64,000 bases of DNA, taken from assembly GCA_027488115.1 (NCBI GenBank), contig JAIYCG010000007.1:1-64000 (forward strand). Direction: 5' to 3'. Below the pieces are notes generated by a model that saw only the letters and a list, made by a program, of their open reading frames with translations, did not search any database and was not told the DNA's origin. Shown one piece after another: positions 49,456 to 60,210 of the stretch. This DNA comes from Comamonadaceae bacterium. Its GTDB lineage: Bacteria; Pseudomonadota; Gammaproteobacteria; Burkholderiales; Burkholderiaceae_C. Both the position numbers and the translations under genes were made by a program. Within the stretch, counting starts at the first letter, position 1; every line of letters begins with the position of its first letter.

Positions 49456-49471
49456 TTGCGAAATCTCGCAA
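49456..49471. promoter_or_regulatory. Inverted repeat TTGCGA-AATC-TCGCAA just upstream of amidohydrolase start
   Basis: Perfect 6-4-6 inverted repeat ending 7 nt before the ATG at 49479. Confidence 0.5.
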
Positions 49472-49478
49472 CTTAGAC

Positions 49479-50381
49479 ATGATGACTGCATCAAACACTG
49501 CCCCTTTGTCGGCCATTTCTTTGGGCGTCCCAGTGGTCGATTCCCATAGCCACGTCATTGCCGACGATCCGGTTCGATATCCTTTAGCGCCCATGGGCGG
49601 CAAACAATCTGATTGGTCCAAAGAGCGCCCAGTGAACGGTATTGGCATGGTGCAAGCCATGAAGGATGCAGGCGTGTCCAAGTCCATTTTGGTTCAAGCT
49701 TCCACGTGTTACGGCCATGACAACAGTTACACACTCGATTGCGTCAAAGCCAACACCTCACAATTTGTAGGCGTCTATTCCGTCGACACCTTGCAAGCCG
49801 ATGCAGTGGCTCAAGTGAAGCGTTGGAAAGACGCAGGCCTCAGCGGCATGCGGGTGTTCATTGCGGGTCATACTGCGGCGGCAGACCACAGTGTGCGTTT
49901 GGACGATCCAAGAGGTTTTCCAGTTTGGGAGTACATCTCAGAAAACCAGATTGCCATGTGCGTGCAATTGCGTGCCGACGGTTTGCCCCAACTTGAGACC
50001 TTGTTGAAGCAATTTCCAAAAGCCAAAGTATTGTTGGACCACTTTGCGCGTCCCGTTTTGGAAGAAGGCGCGCCTTATGCGCAAGCGGCCAGTCTGTTTG
50101 CCTTGGCCAAATACCCCAATTTGAATTTCAAGTTCACTACTCACAATGTTCGTGAATCCAAAGAAGGCAAGTCTACCCAAGAGGCCTTTAGCAAGGCGGT
50201 GGTCAATGCCTTCGGTGCCAATCGTATTGCGTGGGGCTCCAATTTCCCAGCCTCGGCAGGCGGTCTCACAAAGCATCTGCAAGAAGCGCTCGAAGCCACT
50301 GCTTCGTTGACCTTGGAAGAACAGCGTTGGATTTACTCTGGCACCGCTCATGCTTTGTACCCCGATTTGAACAAGTCTTAA
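49479..50381 (+). CDS. Amidohydrolase-2 family hydrolase (2-pyrone-4,6-dicarboxylate hydrolase-like)
   Basis: VVDSHSHVIADDP...VLLDHFARP...RIAWGSNFPASAG. Confidence 0.85.
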   Translation: MMTASNTAPLSAISLGVPVVDSHSHVIADDPVRYPLAPMGGKQSDWSKERPVNGIGMVQAMKDAGVSKSILVQASTCYGHDNSYTLDCVKANTSQFVGVYSVDTLQADAVAQVKRWKDAGLSGMRVFIAGHTAAADHSVRLDDPRGFPVWEYISENQIAMCVQLRADGLPQLETLLKQFPKAKVLLDHFARPVLEEGAPYAQAASLFALAKYPNLNFKFTTHNVRESKEGKSTQEAFSKAVVNAFGANRIAWGSNFPASAGGLTKHLQEALEATASLTLEEQRWIYSGTAHALYPDLNKS

Positions 50382-50386
50382 GTAGC

Positions 50387-51322
50387 ATGCCGGCCTCCAT
50401 GACAACAGAGAAACTCAAACTGAAAACTTTGTTGGGCGATTACCCCAACACCATGGCCTTGAAGAATGGCGTGCTGCGCCCCCAACTCTTTGACTTCGAA
50501 TTTGATCCGGTTAAAACGCCCAATCGCGCGTTCAAGCGCGTTGTGCGTGAATTGGAATTTGACGTAGCCGAATTGGCCTTGGTCACTTACTTGCAAGCCA
50601 AAGCCTATGGCAAGCCCTTGGCGCTGCTGCCCGCTGTGGTGGGTGAGGGCAGATTCCAACACCATTGCTTGGTTTACAACGCTGAGCGCGGCAAGGTCAC
50701 AGTGGCACAACTCAATGGCAAACGCGTAGGCATTCGTGCCCATGCGCAAACCACCGTCACATGGGTGCGCGGTGTGTTGGCCAATGACTACGGTGTTGAA
50801 CTGCCCAAGGTGCAGTGGGTCACGTTTGAGCATGGTCACTTGGCTGAGTTTCCCGATCCGCCAGGATTTGACCGTGCACCAGAAGGAAGCAAGATGGTTG
50901 ACATGCTGTTGTCGGGCGATTTGGACGCCGCCATCATTGGCAGCGATTTGCCAGATGACCCCCGCTTGCAACCTGTTTTACCCGATCCGCATTCAGCCGC
51001 TCAAGCATGGAGCCAGCGTTTGCAAATGCTGCCCATCAACCACATGATGGCCATTGACATGGACCTGTGCAAAGATCGGCCCGATGTCATCAAAGAGCTT
51101 TACCAATTGCTGGGCAAAAGCAAAACCATGGCCAAGCATGACAACCCGCGCCGCAGTGTGCATGCTGTCAAAGGGGCGATGGACCTCACGCCCTTTGGCA
51201 TTGAACCCAATCGCAAAGCACTTGAAGTGCTCATTCTTTACACCTACCAACAAGGCTTAATTCCCAGACCTTATTCGGTGGACGAGTTGTTTGATGAAAC
51301 CCGTGATTTATTAGGAACATGA
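50387..51322 (+). CDS. Pht5-like / substrate-binding-fold protein, paralogue of the 44009 gene
   Basis: LKTLLGDYPNTMALKNGVLRPQLFDFEFDPVKTPNRAFKRVVRELEFDVAELALVTYLQAKAYGKPLALLP. Start set at MPASMTTEK. Confidence 0.8.
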   Translation: MPASMTTEKLKLKTLLGDYPNTMALKNGVLRPQLFDFEFDPVKTPNRAFKRVVRELEFDVAELALVTYLQAKAYGKPLALLPAVVGEGRFQHHCLVYNAERGKVTVAQLNGKRVGIRAHAQTTVTWVRGVLANDYGVELPKVQWVTFEHGHLAEFPDPPGFDRAPEGSKMVDMLLSGDLDAAIIGSDLPDDPRLQPVLPDPHSAAQAWSQRLQMLPINHMMAIDMDLCKDRPDVIKELYQLLGKSKTMAKHDNPRRSVHAVKGAMDLTPFGIEPNRKALEVLILYTYQQGLIPRPYSVDELFDETRDLLGT

Positions 51323-52305
51323 TGAGCGCAGAAAATACCTTTCTCAAACGTCGCCAATTGGTCTTGGCCACTTTGTTGTCTGCAGGATGGGGCAAAACTT
51401 TTGCTCAGTCAAGTGGCGGAGTGTCTCGCATCATCGTGCCATTTGGTGCAGGCGGTGCACGTGAAATGCCAGCCCGTGCCATTCAGCAAGAGCTGTCACA
51501 GGAGACGGGTCAGAACTGGATCATTGAAAGCAAACCCGGTGCGGGTGGCGCTATTGGCACAGCCTTTGTTTCTAAAGCGGCGCCTGATGGCAAAACTTTG
51601 TTGATGGCTGCTTCCAGCCACTTTGTCACCTCTGCCATGGGCGCGCGTCCTTTTTATGATCCCGTGAAAGAGTTCGCGCCAGTGGCCAACATTGGCAACC
51701 AAAGTTATATTCTCATGGTCAACTCAAGCGTGCCTGTGAAGACTGCTGCTGAGTTTATTCAATACGCCAAAAGCAAGCCGGGCGTCTTGAATTACAACTC
51801 TGCTGGTGTTGGCAGCTCTACGCATTTGGCCATGGCGTATTTTGCAAAAACAGCCGATATCGACATGGTGCATGTGCCCTACAAAGGCACGGCCGAAGCC
51901 GTGACCGATGTGTCGGGTGGTCGTGGCAATGCAGTCGTTGTGCCCACCGCGGGCGTTGGTGTTTATTTGCAGGACACCCGATTGCGGGTGATTGGCATCA
52001 CGTCTAAAAAACGTTCGCCTTTGTTGCCTAACGTTCCGACCTTGGCTGAATCAGGCTTGTCAGGTTTTCAATTTGAGTCTTGGTTTGGTTTGTTGGCCCC
52101 TGCTGCCACACCCATGCCTATTCAAGAAAAGCTCAACGCGGCCGTCAACAAAATCATCGTGAACAAAGACGTCAAAGAACGCTTGTTGGCTTTGGGCATG
52201 GATTCGCCGCAGTTGAGCTTGGAGGCCTTCAACAAAGTGTTCCTTGCCGACCGTGATCTGATGACCAAGATCGTCAAGGAAACTGGCATTACCCGAGAGT
52301 CTTAA
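51319..52305 (+). CDS. Bug/TctC family substrate-binding protein
   Basis: SRIIVPFGAGGAREMPARAIQQELSQETGQNWIIESKPGAGGAIGTAFVSKAAPDGKTLL. Confidence 0.92.
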   Translation: MMSAENTFLKRRQLVLATLLSAGWGKTFAQSSGGVSRIIVPFGAGGAREMPARAIQQELSQETGQNWIIESKPGAGGAIGTAFVSKAAPDGKTLLMAASSHFVTSAMGARPFYDPVKEFAPVANIGNQSYILMVNSSVPVKTAAEFIQYAKSKPGVLNYNSAGVGSSTHLAMAYFAKTADIDMVHVPYKGTAEAVTDVSGGRGNAVVVPTAGVGVYLQDTRLRVIGITSKKRSPLLPNVPTLAESGLSGFQFESWFGLLAPAATPMPIQEKLNAAVNKIIVNKDVKERLLALGMDSPQLSLEAFNKVFLADRDLMTKIVKETGITRES

Positions 52306-52326
52306 GCCGAAGGCTCAGGGCTCGAC

Positions 52327-53634
52327 TTAACGCAGCGTCTTGAAAATCTCGCGCGCTGCGCTCACTGTGTCGGCAATGTCTTGCGCAGTGTGCGCGCCGC
52401 TGACAAAGCCCGCTTCGTAAAGGGCCGGTGCAATGTAGACCCCGCGGTCTAGCAAGCCATGGAACAGCGTGTTGAACTTGGGGCTATCGGTCTTCATGAC
52501 TTGAGGGTAGTTGCTGGGCAGGCTGGGCAACAAGAAGAAGCCAAACATGCCGCCTTCGCAGTCGCCTGCAAACGGCACGCCTTCTGCCGCAGCGGCCGCC
52601 GTGAGCCCATCCACCAATGAGCGTGTGGTGGCGCTTAACGCATCAAAGAAACCGGGCTTGCTAATTTCGGCCAAGGTGGCCAAGCCGCAAGCTGTGGCTA
52701 CGGGGTTGCCACTGAGAGTGCCTGCTTGGTACACGGGGCCCAAGGGTGCCAGTTGTTCCATGACGGCGCGCTTGCCACCGAAGGCGGCCAATGGCATACC
52801 GCCACCAATCACTTTGCCCATGACGGTCATGTCGGGTTCGAAGCCGGGAATGCTCTTGGCATAAACGCTTTGCGCGCTGCCCAAAGCCACGCGGCAACCG
52901 GTCATGACTTCGTCAAACACCAAGAGCGCGCCGTATTGGCTGCAGAGTTCGCGGCAGCGTTTCATGAAGGGCACGCTGGCGCGCACAAAGTTCATGTTGC
53001 CAGCGATGGGTTCAATCATGAGGCAAGCCAACTCGTTGCCATGAATTTTGAAGGCTTCTTCCAGTTGCTCAATGTTGTTGTACTCAAGCACCAAAGTGTG
53101 TTGCACCACCTCGGGCGGTACACCCGCGCTGGTGGGGTTGCCAAAGGTGGCCAAGCCGGAACCGGCTTTGACCAACAAAGCATCGGCATGACCGTGGTAG
53201 CAACCTTCAAACTTGATGATCTTGCTACGACCAGTGGCACCGCGGGCCAAGCGCAGTGCACTCATGCCGGCTTCGGTGCCCGAGCTGACCAAACGAACCA
53301 TGTCCATGGACGGCACCAACTTGAGCAGGGCTTCGACCAATTCAACTTCGCGCTCGGTTGGTGCGCCAAAAGAAAAACCGTCAAGCGCCGCTTTTTGCAC
53401 AGCTTCTAAAACTGCGGGGTGGCCGTGACCCAAAATCATGGGGCCCCAAGAGCCGATGTAGTCGATGTATTTTTGACCGTTGGCATCCCAAAAGTAGGCA
53501 CCTTCAGCGCGCTTCACAAAACGCGGTGTGCCGCCCACAGCGCGAAAGGCGCGCACGGGTGAATTGACACCGCCAGGAATGACTTGGCGTGCGCGTTCGA
53601 ACAGGGTGTCGTTGAGATCAGTGTTTGGTTTCAT
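52327..53634 (-). CDS. hemL: Glutamate-1-semialdehyde 2,1-aminomutase
   Basis: [60 protein letters not shown]. Start set at MKPNTDLND. Confidence 0.97.
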   Translation of the reverse strand: MKPNTDLNDTLFERARQVIPGGVNSPVRAFRAVGGTPRFVKRAEGAYFWDANGQKYIDYIGSWGPMILGHGHPAVLEAVQKAALDGFSFGAPTEREVELVEALLKLVPSMDMVRLVSSGTEAGMSALRLARGATGRSKIIKFEGCYHGHADALLVKAGSGLATFGNPTSAGVPPEVVQHTLVLEYNNIEQLEEAFKIHGNELACLMIEPIAGNMNFVRASVPFMKRCRELCSQYGALLVFDEVMTGCRVALGSAQSVYAKSIPGFEPDMTVMGKVIGGGMPLAAFGGKRAVMEQLAPLGPVYQAGTLSGNPVATACGLATLAEISKPGFFDALSATTRSLVDGLTAAAAAEGVPFAGDCEGGMFGFFLLPSLPSNYPQVMKTDSPKFNTLFHGLLDRGVYIAPALYEAGFVSGAHTAQDIADTVSAAREIFKTLR

Positions 53635-54559
53635 TGATGGACATTTCAAAAAAATCTGCGTTGAGGTTAGGGCCTTCTGTTTCGGATTCGTCATCCTCTT
53701 CATCAGGGAGTGCCCAAAACAATCGATCGGGTATGACCTTGCCCATGCCCGGGCGAAAGCCCTCGTCTAGGCATCGGTCTAAATAGTGAAGCGCTTCACT
53801 GGCGGCGGCTGACAAATCTAGCCCGGTTGCAATCAAGGCCGCCAATGCTGCCGAGAGTGTTTCGCCAGCGCCACTGAATACGGCTTCAATTCGTTCAAAC
53901 TTTTCATGACCGACCACGGTTTCGGGGGTGGCCAGAACATTGTCAATGTGCTGGTCATTGGCTGTGATACCCGTGACCAAGGTGTAGGGCACGCCCAATT
54001 CGGCAGCTGCTTTGGCAATGTCACGGGGCCCAGGATTTTTTTCGCTGGACCAATCGGGCAAGAGCCAACGCCGCAGTGTGCTGTGATGGCCCACCAGAAT
54101 GCTGGTTTGTGGCAGCAGCAATTCGCGAAAGGCGTCGAGGTATTGGTCAATTTTGTCGTCTTCCCACCACGACAGGTTGGGCATGTAAGCGACCACGGGC
54201 ACGCCATCGTAGTCGGCCGTGAGCTCTGCAATGATGCTGATGTTTTCAGGGCTGCCGGCAAATCCAACTTTAATGACCTGAGGAGGGATGTCTTCTAAAA
54301 CAGCCCTGGCTTGATCGCCCACGGCCTCTTCATCGAGGGGGAAAAAATCAAAAATTTGGGCGGAATCTCGGGCATAGGCACCCGTGAGCACGGGCAATGC
54401 ATGGGCGCCGACAGAGGCAATGGCCAAAACGTCGGCGCTGATGCCGCTGGCGCCGCTGGGGTCGCTGGCGTTGAACACCAAAACGCAAGCAATGACTGCT
54501 TCGGCCTCATTGTCGAGGTCGTCAACAGTCGGGTCTGACGGCGGTAATGTCGTGGTCAT
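53618..54559 (-). CDS. thiD: Hydroxymethylpyrimidine/phosphomethylpyrimidine kinase-like
   Basis: [35 protein letters not shown]...[21 protein letters not shown]. Confidence 0.87.
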   Translation of the reverse strand: MTTTLPPSDPTVDDLDNEAEAVIACVLVFNASDPSGASGISADVLAIASVGAHALPVLTGAYARDSAQIFDFFPLDEEAVGDQARAVLEDIPPQVIKVGFAGSPENISIIAELTADYDGVPVVAYMPNLSWWEDDKIDQYLDAFRELLLPQTSILVGHHSTLRRWLLPDWSSEKNPGPRDIAKAAAELGVPYTLVTGITANDQHIDNVLATPETVVGHEKFERIEAVFSGAGETLSAALAALIATGLDLSAAASEALHYLDRCLDEGFRPGMGKVIPDRLFWALPDEEDDESETEGPNLNADFFEMSINETKH

Positions 54560-54615
54560 GAGTTACAGTGAAGCCCGATACAATCGTTTCATTCTATTCG
54601 ACACTGGTGACACAC

Positions 54616-54789
54616 GTGACTGATTCTAAAACTTGGATGTGCTTAATTTGCGGCTGGATTTACGACGAGGCTGCTGGTTGCCCTGAAGACGGCATTGCCC
54701 CTGGCACAGCTTGGGCAGATGTCCCCATGAACTGGACCTGCCCTGAGTGTGGTGCCCGAAAAGAAGACTTCGAGATGGTGGCCATCTAA
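54616..54789 (+). CDS. Rubredoxin (probable GTG start)
   Basis: MCLICGWIYDEAAGCPEDGIAPGTAWADVPMNWTCPECGARKEDFEMV. Confidence 0.93.
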   Translation: MTDSKTWMCLICGWIYDEAAGCPEDGIAPGTAWADVPMNWTCPECGARKEDFEMVAI

Positions 54790-54820
54790 GCGGCTTGCAA
54801 ACGGCCATCCTGAGCCGTCT

Positions 54821-56311
54821 TCAGCTTGTTTTTTTCACCACTGCGTAGCGCGCCAAGGTTTTTTCTCTGGCCTCTGCGTGGTTCACGACCGGTAGCGGAT
54901 AGTCTTTGCCCAGTTGAATGCCTGCAGCTTGTAAAGCCAACGGCTTGGCATCCCAAGGGGCATGGATGTCGGCACCATCTAGACCGGCCAACTGTGGCAA
55001 ATACCGTTTGATGAACTTGCCCTGAGGGTCAAACTTTTCACTCTGCGTCACAGGGTTGAAGATTCGGAAATAGGGCTGAGCGTCGCAGCCGCTTGAGCTG
55101 GCCCACTGCCAGCCGCCATTGTTGGCTGAGAGGTCAAAGTCAATGAGGTGCTGCGCAAAGTATTTCTCGCCCCAGCGCCAGTCGACCCCTAAATCTTTGG
55201 TTAGAAATGAGGCCACCACCATGCGCAGGCGGTTGTGCATGTAACCCGTTTGGTTAATTTGTGCCATGGCTGCATCTACCAGCGGATACCCCGTGCGGCC
55301 TTCGCACCAAGCCGCAAAAAGGGCTTTGCCGTGCGGGCCATGGTCCCACTGAATGGCGTCATATTCGGATTTGAAACTGCGCTCGGCAACATGGGGAAAG
55401 TTGGCCAGAATTTGGGCATAAAAATCTCGCCAAATTAGCTCTGCCAGCCAAACACTGGCGCCCTCGCTGGCTTTGTAGCGGCGCCATGCCTCCAAGGCCA
55501 ACTGCCGAATAGAGATGGTGCCAAAACGCAAGTGCACGCTCAAATAGCTGGGGCCTTTGATGGCTGGGAAGTTGCGGGTTTCTTCATACCGGTCAATGCG
55601 CTGAAGAAAGTCTTCAAGCAGTGCCTTTGCGCCCGAGGCGCCCGGCTTGATGTGAAGTGCTTTTAAATCGATGTTTTCAAAGTCGATGTCGGGCAATGTG
55701 GGGACGGGTAAGCGATAGCGGTCCGGCCTTGAAACCAAGGATTTGGCGTGTTCGGCCACTGCGTAAGGGGCTAAATCTTCAGGCTGAATTTTCTTGAGCC
55801 AAGCGTTTTTATAAGGAGTGAACACGGTGTAGGGGTTGCCAGCAAGGGTGAGCACCTCTTGCCGCTCAAAGACCACATGATCTTTGTAGGTATGAAACGC
55901 AATCCCTGCGTTAGCCAAGCCACCGCGCACTTGGGCGTCACGGCTTTGGGCGGCTGGCTCATCGTCATGGTTGGCAAAAACGGCTTGTGCCTCAATTTGC
56001 TTGGCCAAATGGGGGATTTCCTTGAGGGTGTTGCCATGCAACACAATGAGCCCCAGCTGCGGAGCCACAGAAGCTTCTACGCCCGCCTGAAGGGCCGCGC
56101 CCCTGATGAGCTCGTCCAATTCCACCAATGATTCTCGAATGAATGCCACCCGGCGATCTTTGGGGGGGAGGTGCTGCAGGATTTCAGTGTCAAAGACAAA
56201 GACGCAATGCACTTTGTTGCAGTTTTTGAGGGCGTGGAACAGCGCGGCGTTGTCTGCAACGCGTAAATCTCGCCGAAACCAGACCAAGCCGGTAGAAAAG
56301 GGTTTGTGCAT
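54821..56311 (-). CDS. phrB: Deoxyribodipyrimidine photolyase
   Basis: GLVWFRRDLRVADNAALFHAL; TGYPLVDAAMAQINQTGYMHNRLRMVVASFLTKDLGVDWRWGEKYFAQHLIDFDLSANNGGWQW. Confidence 0.96.
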   Translation of the reverse strand: MHKPFSTGLVWFRRDLRVADNAALFHALKNCNKVHCVFVFDTEILQHLPPKDRRVAFIRESLVELDELIRGAALQAGVEASVAPQLGLIVLHGNTLKEIPHLAKQIEAQAVFANHDDEPAAQSRDAQVRGGLANAGIAFHTYKDHVVFERQEVLTLAGNPYTVFTPYKNAWLKKIQPEDLAPYAVAEHAKSLVSRPDRYRLPVPTLPDIDFENIDLKALHIKPGASGAKALLEDFLQRIDRYEETRNFPAIKGPSYLSVHLRFGTISIRQLALEAWRRYKASEGASVWLAELIWRDFYAQILANFPHVAERSFKSEYDAIQWDHGPHGKALFAAWCEGRTGYPLVDAAMAQINQTGYMHNRLRMVVASFLTKDLGVDWRWGEKYFAQHLIDFDLSANNGGWQWASSSGCDAQPYFRIFNPVTQSEKFDPQGKFIKRYLPQLAGLDGADIHAPWDAKPLALQAAGIQLGKDYPLPVVNHAEAREKTLARYAVVKKTS

Positions 56312-56337
56312 GGGTGAGAGGCCGTTAAAATTGGGAC

Positions 56338-57009
56338 ATGTCTGCCGATTTTGCCTCCACTCTGCTCTCGCATCATTTTTTGATTGCCATGCCTGGTTTG
56401 GAGGACCCTACTTTTGCCAAGAGTGTGGTTTATTTGTGTGAACACTCAGAGCGGGGCGCCATGGGCTTGATCATCAACAAGCCCGGCGACCTCAGTTTGA
56501 AGCATTTGTTCGACAAAGTCGACCTCCCTTTGCACCGAGAGGACTTATTGAAGGCCAATGTATTGCATGGTGGTCCTGTTCAAACAGAGCGCGGCTTTGT
56601 GTTGCACGAACCCATCTGGTTGGCAAGTGCAGAAAATTCAGAAGCGTCTAAGTCCCCAGAAGACAGCAATGCGGATGAAGAGACAGATGTCGCCAATTCA
56701 GTAGAACCTGCCGCCTCCATTTATGCTTCAACATTGAGTGTGCCGGGGGGCTTGGCCATGACCACCTCCAAGGATGTGTTGGAGGCGCTGTCCAATGGTT
56801 CTGGGCCCAAGCGTGTCTTGGTGACCTTGGGATATGCCTCATGGGGTGAAGGACAGCTTGAATCTGAAATTGGTGAAAACAGCTGGCTCACCGTGGAAGC
56901 CAACCCTGACATCATTTTTGAAACGCCCATCGAGCAGCGCTACGAAAAGGCATTGGCTTTGTTGGGCTTGCAGCCTTGGATGCTTTCTACAGAGGCCGGC
57001 CACGCATGA
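56338..57009 (+). CDS. YqgE/AlgH family protein
   Basis: LLSHHFLIAMPGLEDPTFAKSVVYLCEHSERGAMGLIINKP; VLVTLGYASWGEGQLESEIGENSWL. Confidence 0.94.
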   Translation: MSADFASTLLSHHFLIAMPGLEDPTFAKSVVYLCEHSERGAMGLIINKPGDLSLKHLFDKVDLPLHREDLLKANVLHGGPVQTERGFVLHEPIWLASAENSEASKSPEDSNADEETDVANSVEPAASIYASTLSVPGGLAMTTSKDVLEALSNGSGPKRVLVTLGYASWGEGQLESEIGENSWLTVEANPDIIFETPIEQRYEKALALLGLQPWMLSTEAGHA

Positions 57010-57422
57010 CACCAGACCAGGCGCTCACTGTGCCTGCGTCTCAGCAGAGTTTTTTGGCTTTCGATTTTGGGCTTAAACGCACGGGTGTTGCGGTGGGCAA
57101 TCGAATGTTGAAACAGGCCACGCCGCAAGCCACGGTGGTGGCCGAGGGCGACGCCCGTTTTGTGCTGATTGAAAAACGCATCCAAGAATGGACCCCCGAC
57201 GCTCTGGTGGTAGGTGTTCCTTTTCACCCTGATGGGGCCTCGCATGAAAACACGTTGCGTGCTCAAAAATTTGCACGCCAACTGCGTGGCCGCTTTGGTT
57301 TAAACGTTTACGAAGTCGACGAACGCTACAGCACCACAGAGGCCATTGCCAGTGGCGCCAAAGATGCTGACGCCGCTTCTGCTTGTATTATTTTGGAACA
57401 ATTTTTAAGGAGTCTGCCGTGA
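57006..57422 (+). CDS. ruvX: Holliday junction resolvase RuvX/YqgF
   Basis: FLAFDFGLKRTGVAVGNRM; VDERYSTTEA; ATGA overlap with the YqgE gene. Confidence 0.93.
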   Translation: MTPDQALTVPASQQSFLAFDFGLKRTGVAVGNRMLKQATPQATVVAEGDARFVLIEKRIQEWTPDALVVGVPFHPDGASHENTLRAQKFARQLRGRFGLNVYEVDERYSTTEAIASGAKDADAASACIILEQFLRSLP

Positions 57423-57943
57423 GTGCATTGGCTTTGGATGCAGAGGCGCTGTACGGCGAACTCTTGCGGGGTGTGAAATCGATGTGCACCGCAGAAACGC
57501 GTTTGGTTGGCATTACCTCGGGGGGTGCATGGTTGGCCGAGCGCTTGCAAAAGGACCTGGGGCTGACTGGCAAACACGGCAGCATCTCGTCAGCCATGCA
57601 CCGCGACGACTTTGCACAACGCGGTTTGTCGGCAGGCGGGCAAACCACCTTGCCCTTTGAAATTCAAGGCGCCGACGTACTGATATTGGACGATGTGCTG
57701 TACACCGGTCGCACCATTCGTGCGGTCATCAATGAGTTGTTTGATTACGGCCGCCCAGCCAACGTCAGGTTGGCCGTGTTGGTAGACCGCGGCGGCAGAC
57801 AACTGCCTGTTCAAGCCGATTTCGCTGCAGCGCGCGTTGCCTTGCCCAACACGCAATCCTTGGCGCTGGCGCGCTTGGACAATGGTGAATTCAGTTTTGA
57901 AGTGCAAGCCCAAGACGAATCAAGTTCAGTAGGAAAAAAATAA
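57419..57943 (+). CDS. pyrR: PyrR-type bifunctional regulator/uracil phosphoribosyltransferase (GTG start)
   Basis: [49 protein letters not shown]. Confidence 0.92.
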   Translation: MSALALDAEALYGELLRGVKSMCTAETRLVGITSGGAWLAERLQKDLGLTGKHGSISSAMHRDDFAQRGLSAGGQTTLPFEIQGADVLILDDVLYTGRTIRAVINELFDYGRPANVRLAVLVDRGGRQLPVQADFAAARVALPNTQSLALARLDNGEFSFEVQAQDESSSVGKK

Positions 57944-57945
57944 CA

Positions 57946-58908
57946 ATGCTCTACAAACGCAACCCCCAACTCAACAAGAACGGCGAGCTCATCCACCTGC
58001 TGTCCACCGAAGGTTTGTCGCGCGACATGCTCACGCACATCCTAGACACCGCTGCCAATTTTGTGAGCGTCAGCGACCGTGAAGTGAAGAAGGTGCCCTT
58101 GCTGCGCGGCAAAAGCGTCTTCAACTTGTTCTTTGAAAACAGCACGCGTACCCGCACCACCTTTGAAATTGCCGCCACCCGTTTGTCGGCGGATGTGATC
58201 AATCTCGACATTGCGCGGTCCTCTGCCTCTAAGGGCGAATCCTTGCTCGATACCATCGCCAACTTGTCGGCCATGGCGGCCGACATTTTTGTGGTGCGTC
58301 ACTCCGAGTCGGGTGCGCCTTACCTCATTGCACAGCACGTGGCACCGCATGTGCACGTGGTGAATGCGGGTGACGGCCGGCATGCACACCCCACGCAGGG
58401 TTTGCTCGACATGTACACCATTCGCCATTACAAAAAAGATTTTGCCAACCTCACGGTGGCCATTGTGGGTGACGTGTTGCATTCGCGCGTAGCGCGATCT
58501 GATATTCATGCCCTCACTACTTTGGGATGCGCTGAGGTTCGTGTGGTGGGCCCGCAAACCCTGGTGCCCTCCGACATGTCGCAAATGGGTGTGAAGGTGT
58601 TCCACAATTTGGAAGAAGGCATCAAAGATTGCGACGTGGTCATCACCTTGCGCTTGCAAAACGAACGCATGAGCGGCGCTTTGTTGCCCTCCAGTCAAGA
58701 ATATTTCAAACGCTTTGGCTTGACGACTGAAAAGCTGCAGTTGGCCAAACCTGACGCCATCGTGATGCACCCTGGCCCTATCAACCGCGGCGTCGAAATT
58801 GACTCTGCCGTGGTGGACGGTCCCCAAAGCGTCATCTTGCCTCAAGTCACCTTTGGCATTGCGGTTCGCATGGCTGTGATGAGCATCGTGGCGGGCAATG
58901 AAGCTTGA
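57946..58908 (+). CDS. pyrB: Aspartate carbamoyltransferase catalytic subunit
   Basis: [46 protein letters not shown]. Confidence 0.97.
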   Translation: MLYKRNPQLNKNGELIHLLSTEGLSRDMLTHILDTAANFVSVSDREVKKVPLLRGKSVFNLFFENSTRTRTTFEIAATRLSADVINLDIARSSASKGESLLDTIANLSAMAADIFVVRHSESGAPYLIAQHVAPHVHVVNAGDGRHAHPTQGLLDMYTIRHYKKDFANLTVAIVGDVLHSRVARSDIHALTTLGCAEVRVVGPQTLVPSDMSQMGVKVFHNLEEGIKDCDVVITLRLQNERMSGALLPSSQEYFKRFGLTTEKLQLAKPDAIVMHPGPINRGVEIDSAVVDGPQSVILPQVTFGIAVRMAVMSIVAGNEA

Positions 58909-58936
58909 TGAAGCAGAAGAAGAAAGAACAAAGACC

Positions 58937-60208
58937 ATGAAAATTTTGATTCAAGGCGGCCGCGTCATCGACCCCGCCAGCCATACAGACACCATGGCCG
59001 ATGTGGCCATCTCGGCCGGCAAAATTGTGGCCATTGGCAAAGCGCCTGCAGATTTTCAAGCGCAAAAAACCATCGATGCCAAAGGCCTGATCGTGATGCC
59101 AGGCCTGGTCGACTTGTCGGTGCGGCTCAAAGAGCCAGGCCATGAACACGAAGGCATGCTCGATTCAGAATTGGCCGCGGCTGTGGCCGGTGGCGTGACC
59201 AGCTTGGTCTGCCCACCCGATACCGATCCCGTGCTGGACGAACCTGGCTTGGTAGAAATGCTGCGCTTTAAAGCAGAAAAACTCAATCGTTCCAAGGTCA
59301 TGCCTTTAGGCGCGTTAACGCGCGGCCTCAAAGGTGAAGTGCTGACTGAAATGGTTCAACTCACAGAAGCGGGTTGTGTGGGTTTCAGTCAAGCCGAAGT
59401 GGCCTTAGAAAACACCCAAGTGTTGCAGCGCGCTTTGCAGTACGCCAACTCATTTGGCTACACCGTGTGGCTGCGTCCCCAAGAGTTGCACCTGGGCAAA
59501 GGCGTGGCCGCCAGTGGCCCCTTGGCCACGCGCATGGGTTTGTCGAGTGTGCCTGTGGCCGCAGAAACCATTGCCTTGCACACCATCTTTGAGCTGCTCA
59601 AAAGCACCAAAGCCCATGTGCACTTGTGCCGCATCAGCAGTGCTGCGGGTGTGGCTTTGGTGCGCCAGGCCAAAGCCGAAGGCCTGCCCATTACATGCGA
59701 TGTCAGCATCAATTCTTTGCACCTGACCGACGCCGATGTCGGTTACTTCGACAGCCGCGCACGCGTGTCACCTCCCTTGCGCCAACAGCGCGACCGCGAT
59801 GCACTGCGCGAGGCCTTGGCAGACGGCACCATCGATGCGTTGGTGTCCGACCATAGCCCCGTCAGTGAAGATGAAAAAGCACTGCCCTTTGCAGAAGCAG
59901 AACCCGGCGCAACAGGCCTTGAGTTGTTGCTCAGCTTGGCATTGAAATGGTCGCAAGACAGCAAGGTGCCTTTATCTCGCGCCATTGCCACCATCACCCA
60001 CGAAGCTGCACGTGTGCTCAAACAAGATATGGGCCAGCTGAAAGTGGGCGCACAAGCCGACGTGTGCATTTTGGACCCTGAAGCGCATTGGCAAGTGACG
60101 GCTGAGAACTTGCGAAGTCAAGGCAAGTTCACGCCTTTCTTTGGCTACGACTTGCCTGGGCGTGTTCAGTGCACTTTGGTGGGTGGACAAGTGGCCTATC
60201 AAGCCTAA
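58937..60208 (+). CDS. Dihydroorotase-like protein with degenerate metal motif (PyrC'/PyrX type)
   Basis: VMPGLVDLSVRLKEPGHEHEG; overlaps the pyrB operon; HxH replaced by SVR. Confidence 0.88.
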   Translation: MKILIQGGRVIDPASHTDTMADVAISAGKIVAIGKAPADFQAQKTIDAKGLIVMPGLVDLSVRLKEPGHEHEGMLDSELAAAVAGGVTSLVCPPDTDPVLDEPGLVEMLRFKAEKLNRSKVMPLGALTRGLKGEVLTEMVQLTEAGCVGFSQAEVALENTQVLQRALQYANSFGYTVWLRPQELHLGKGVAASGPLATRMGLSSVPVAAETIALHTIFELLKSTKAHVHLCRISSAAGVALVRQAKAEGLPITCDVSINSLHLTDADVGYFDSRARVSPPLRQQRDRDALREALADGTIDALVSDHSPVSEDEKALPFAEAEPGATGLELLLSLALKWSQDSKVPLSRAIATITHEAARVLKQDMGQLKVGAQADVCILDPEAHWQVTAENLRSQGKFTPFFGYDLPGRVQCTLVGGQVAYQA

Positions 60209-60210
60209 AC

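Noticed and set aside
58042-58938. 298-aa minus-strand ORF
   Set aside because: Antisense shadow of pyrB (His-rich translation).
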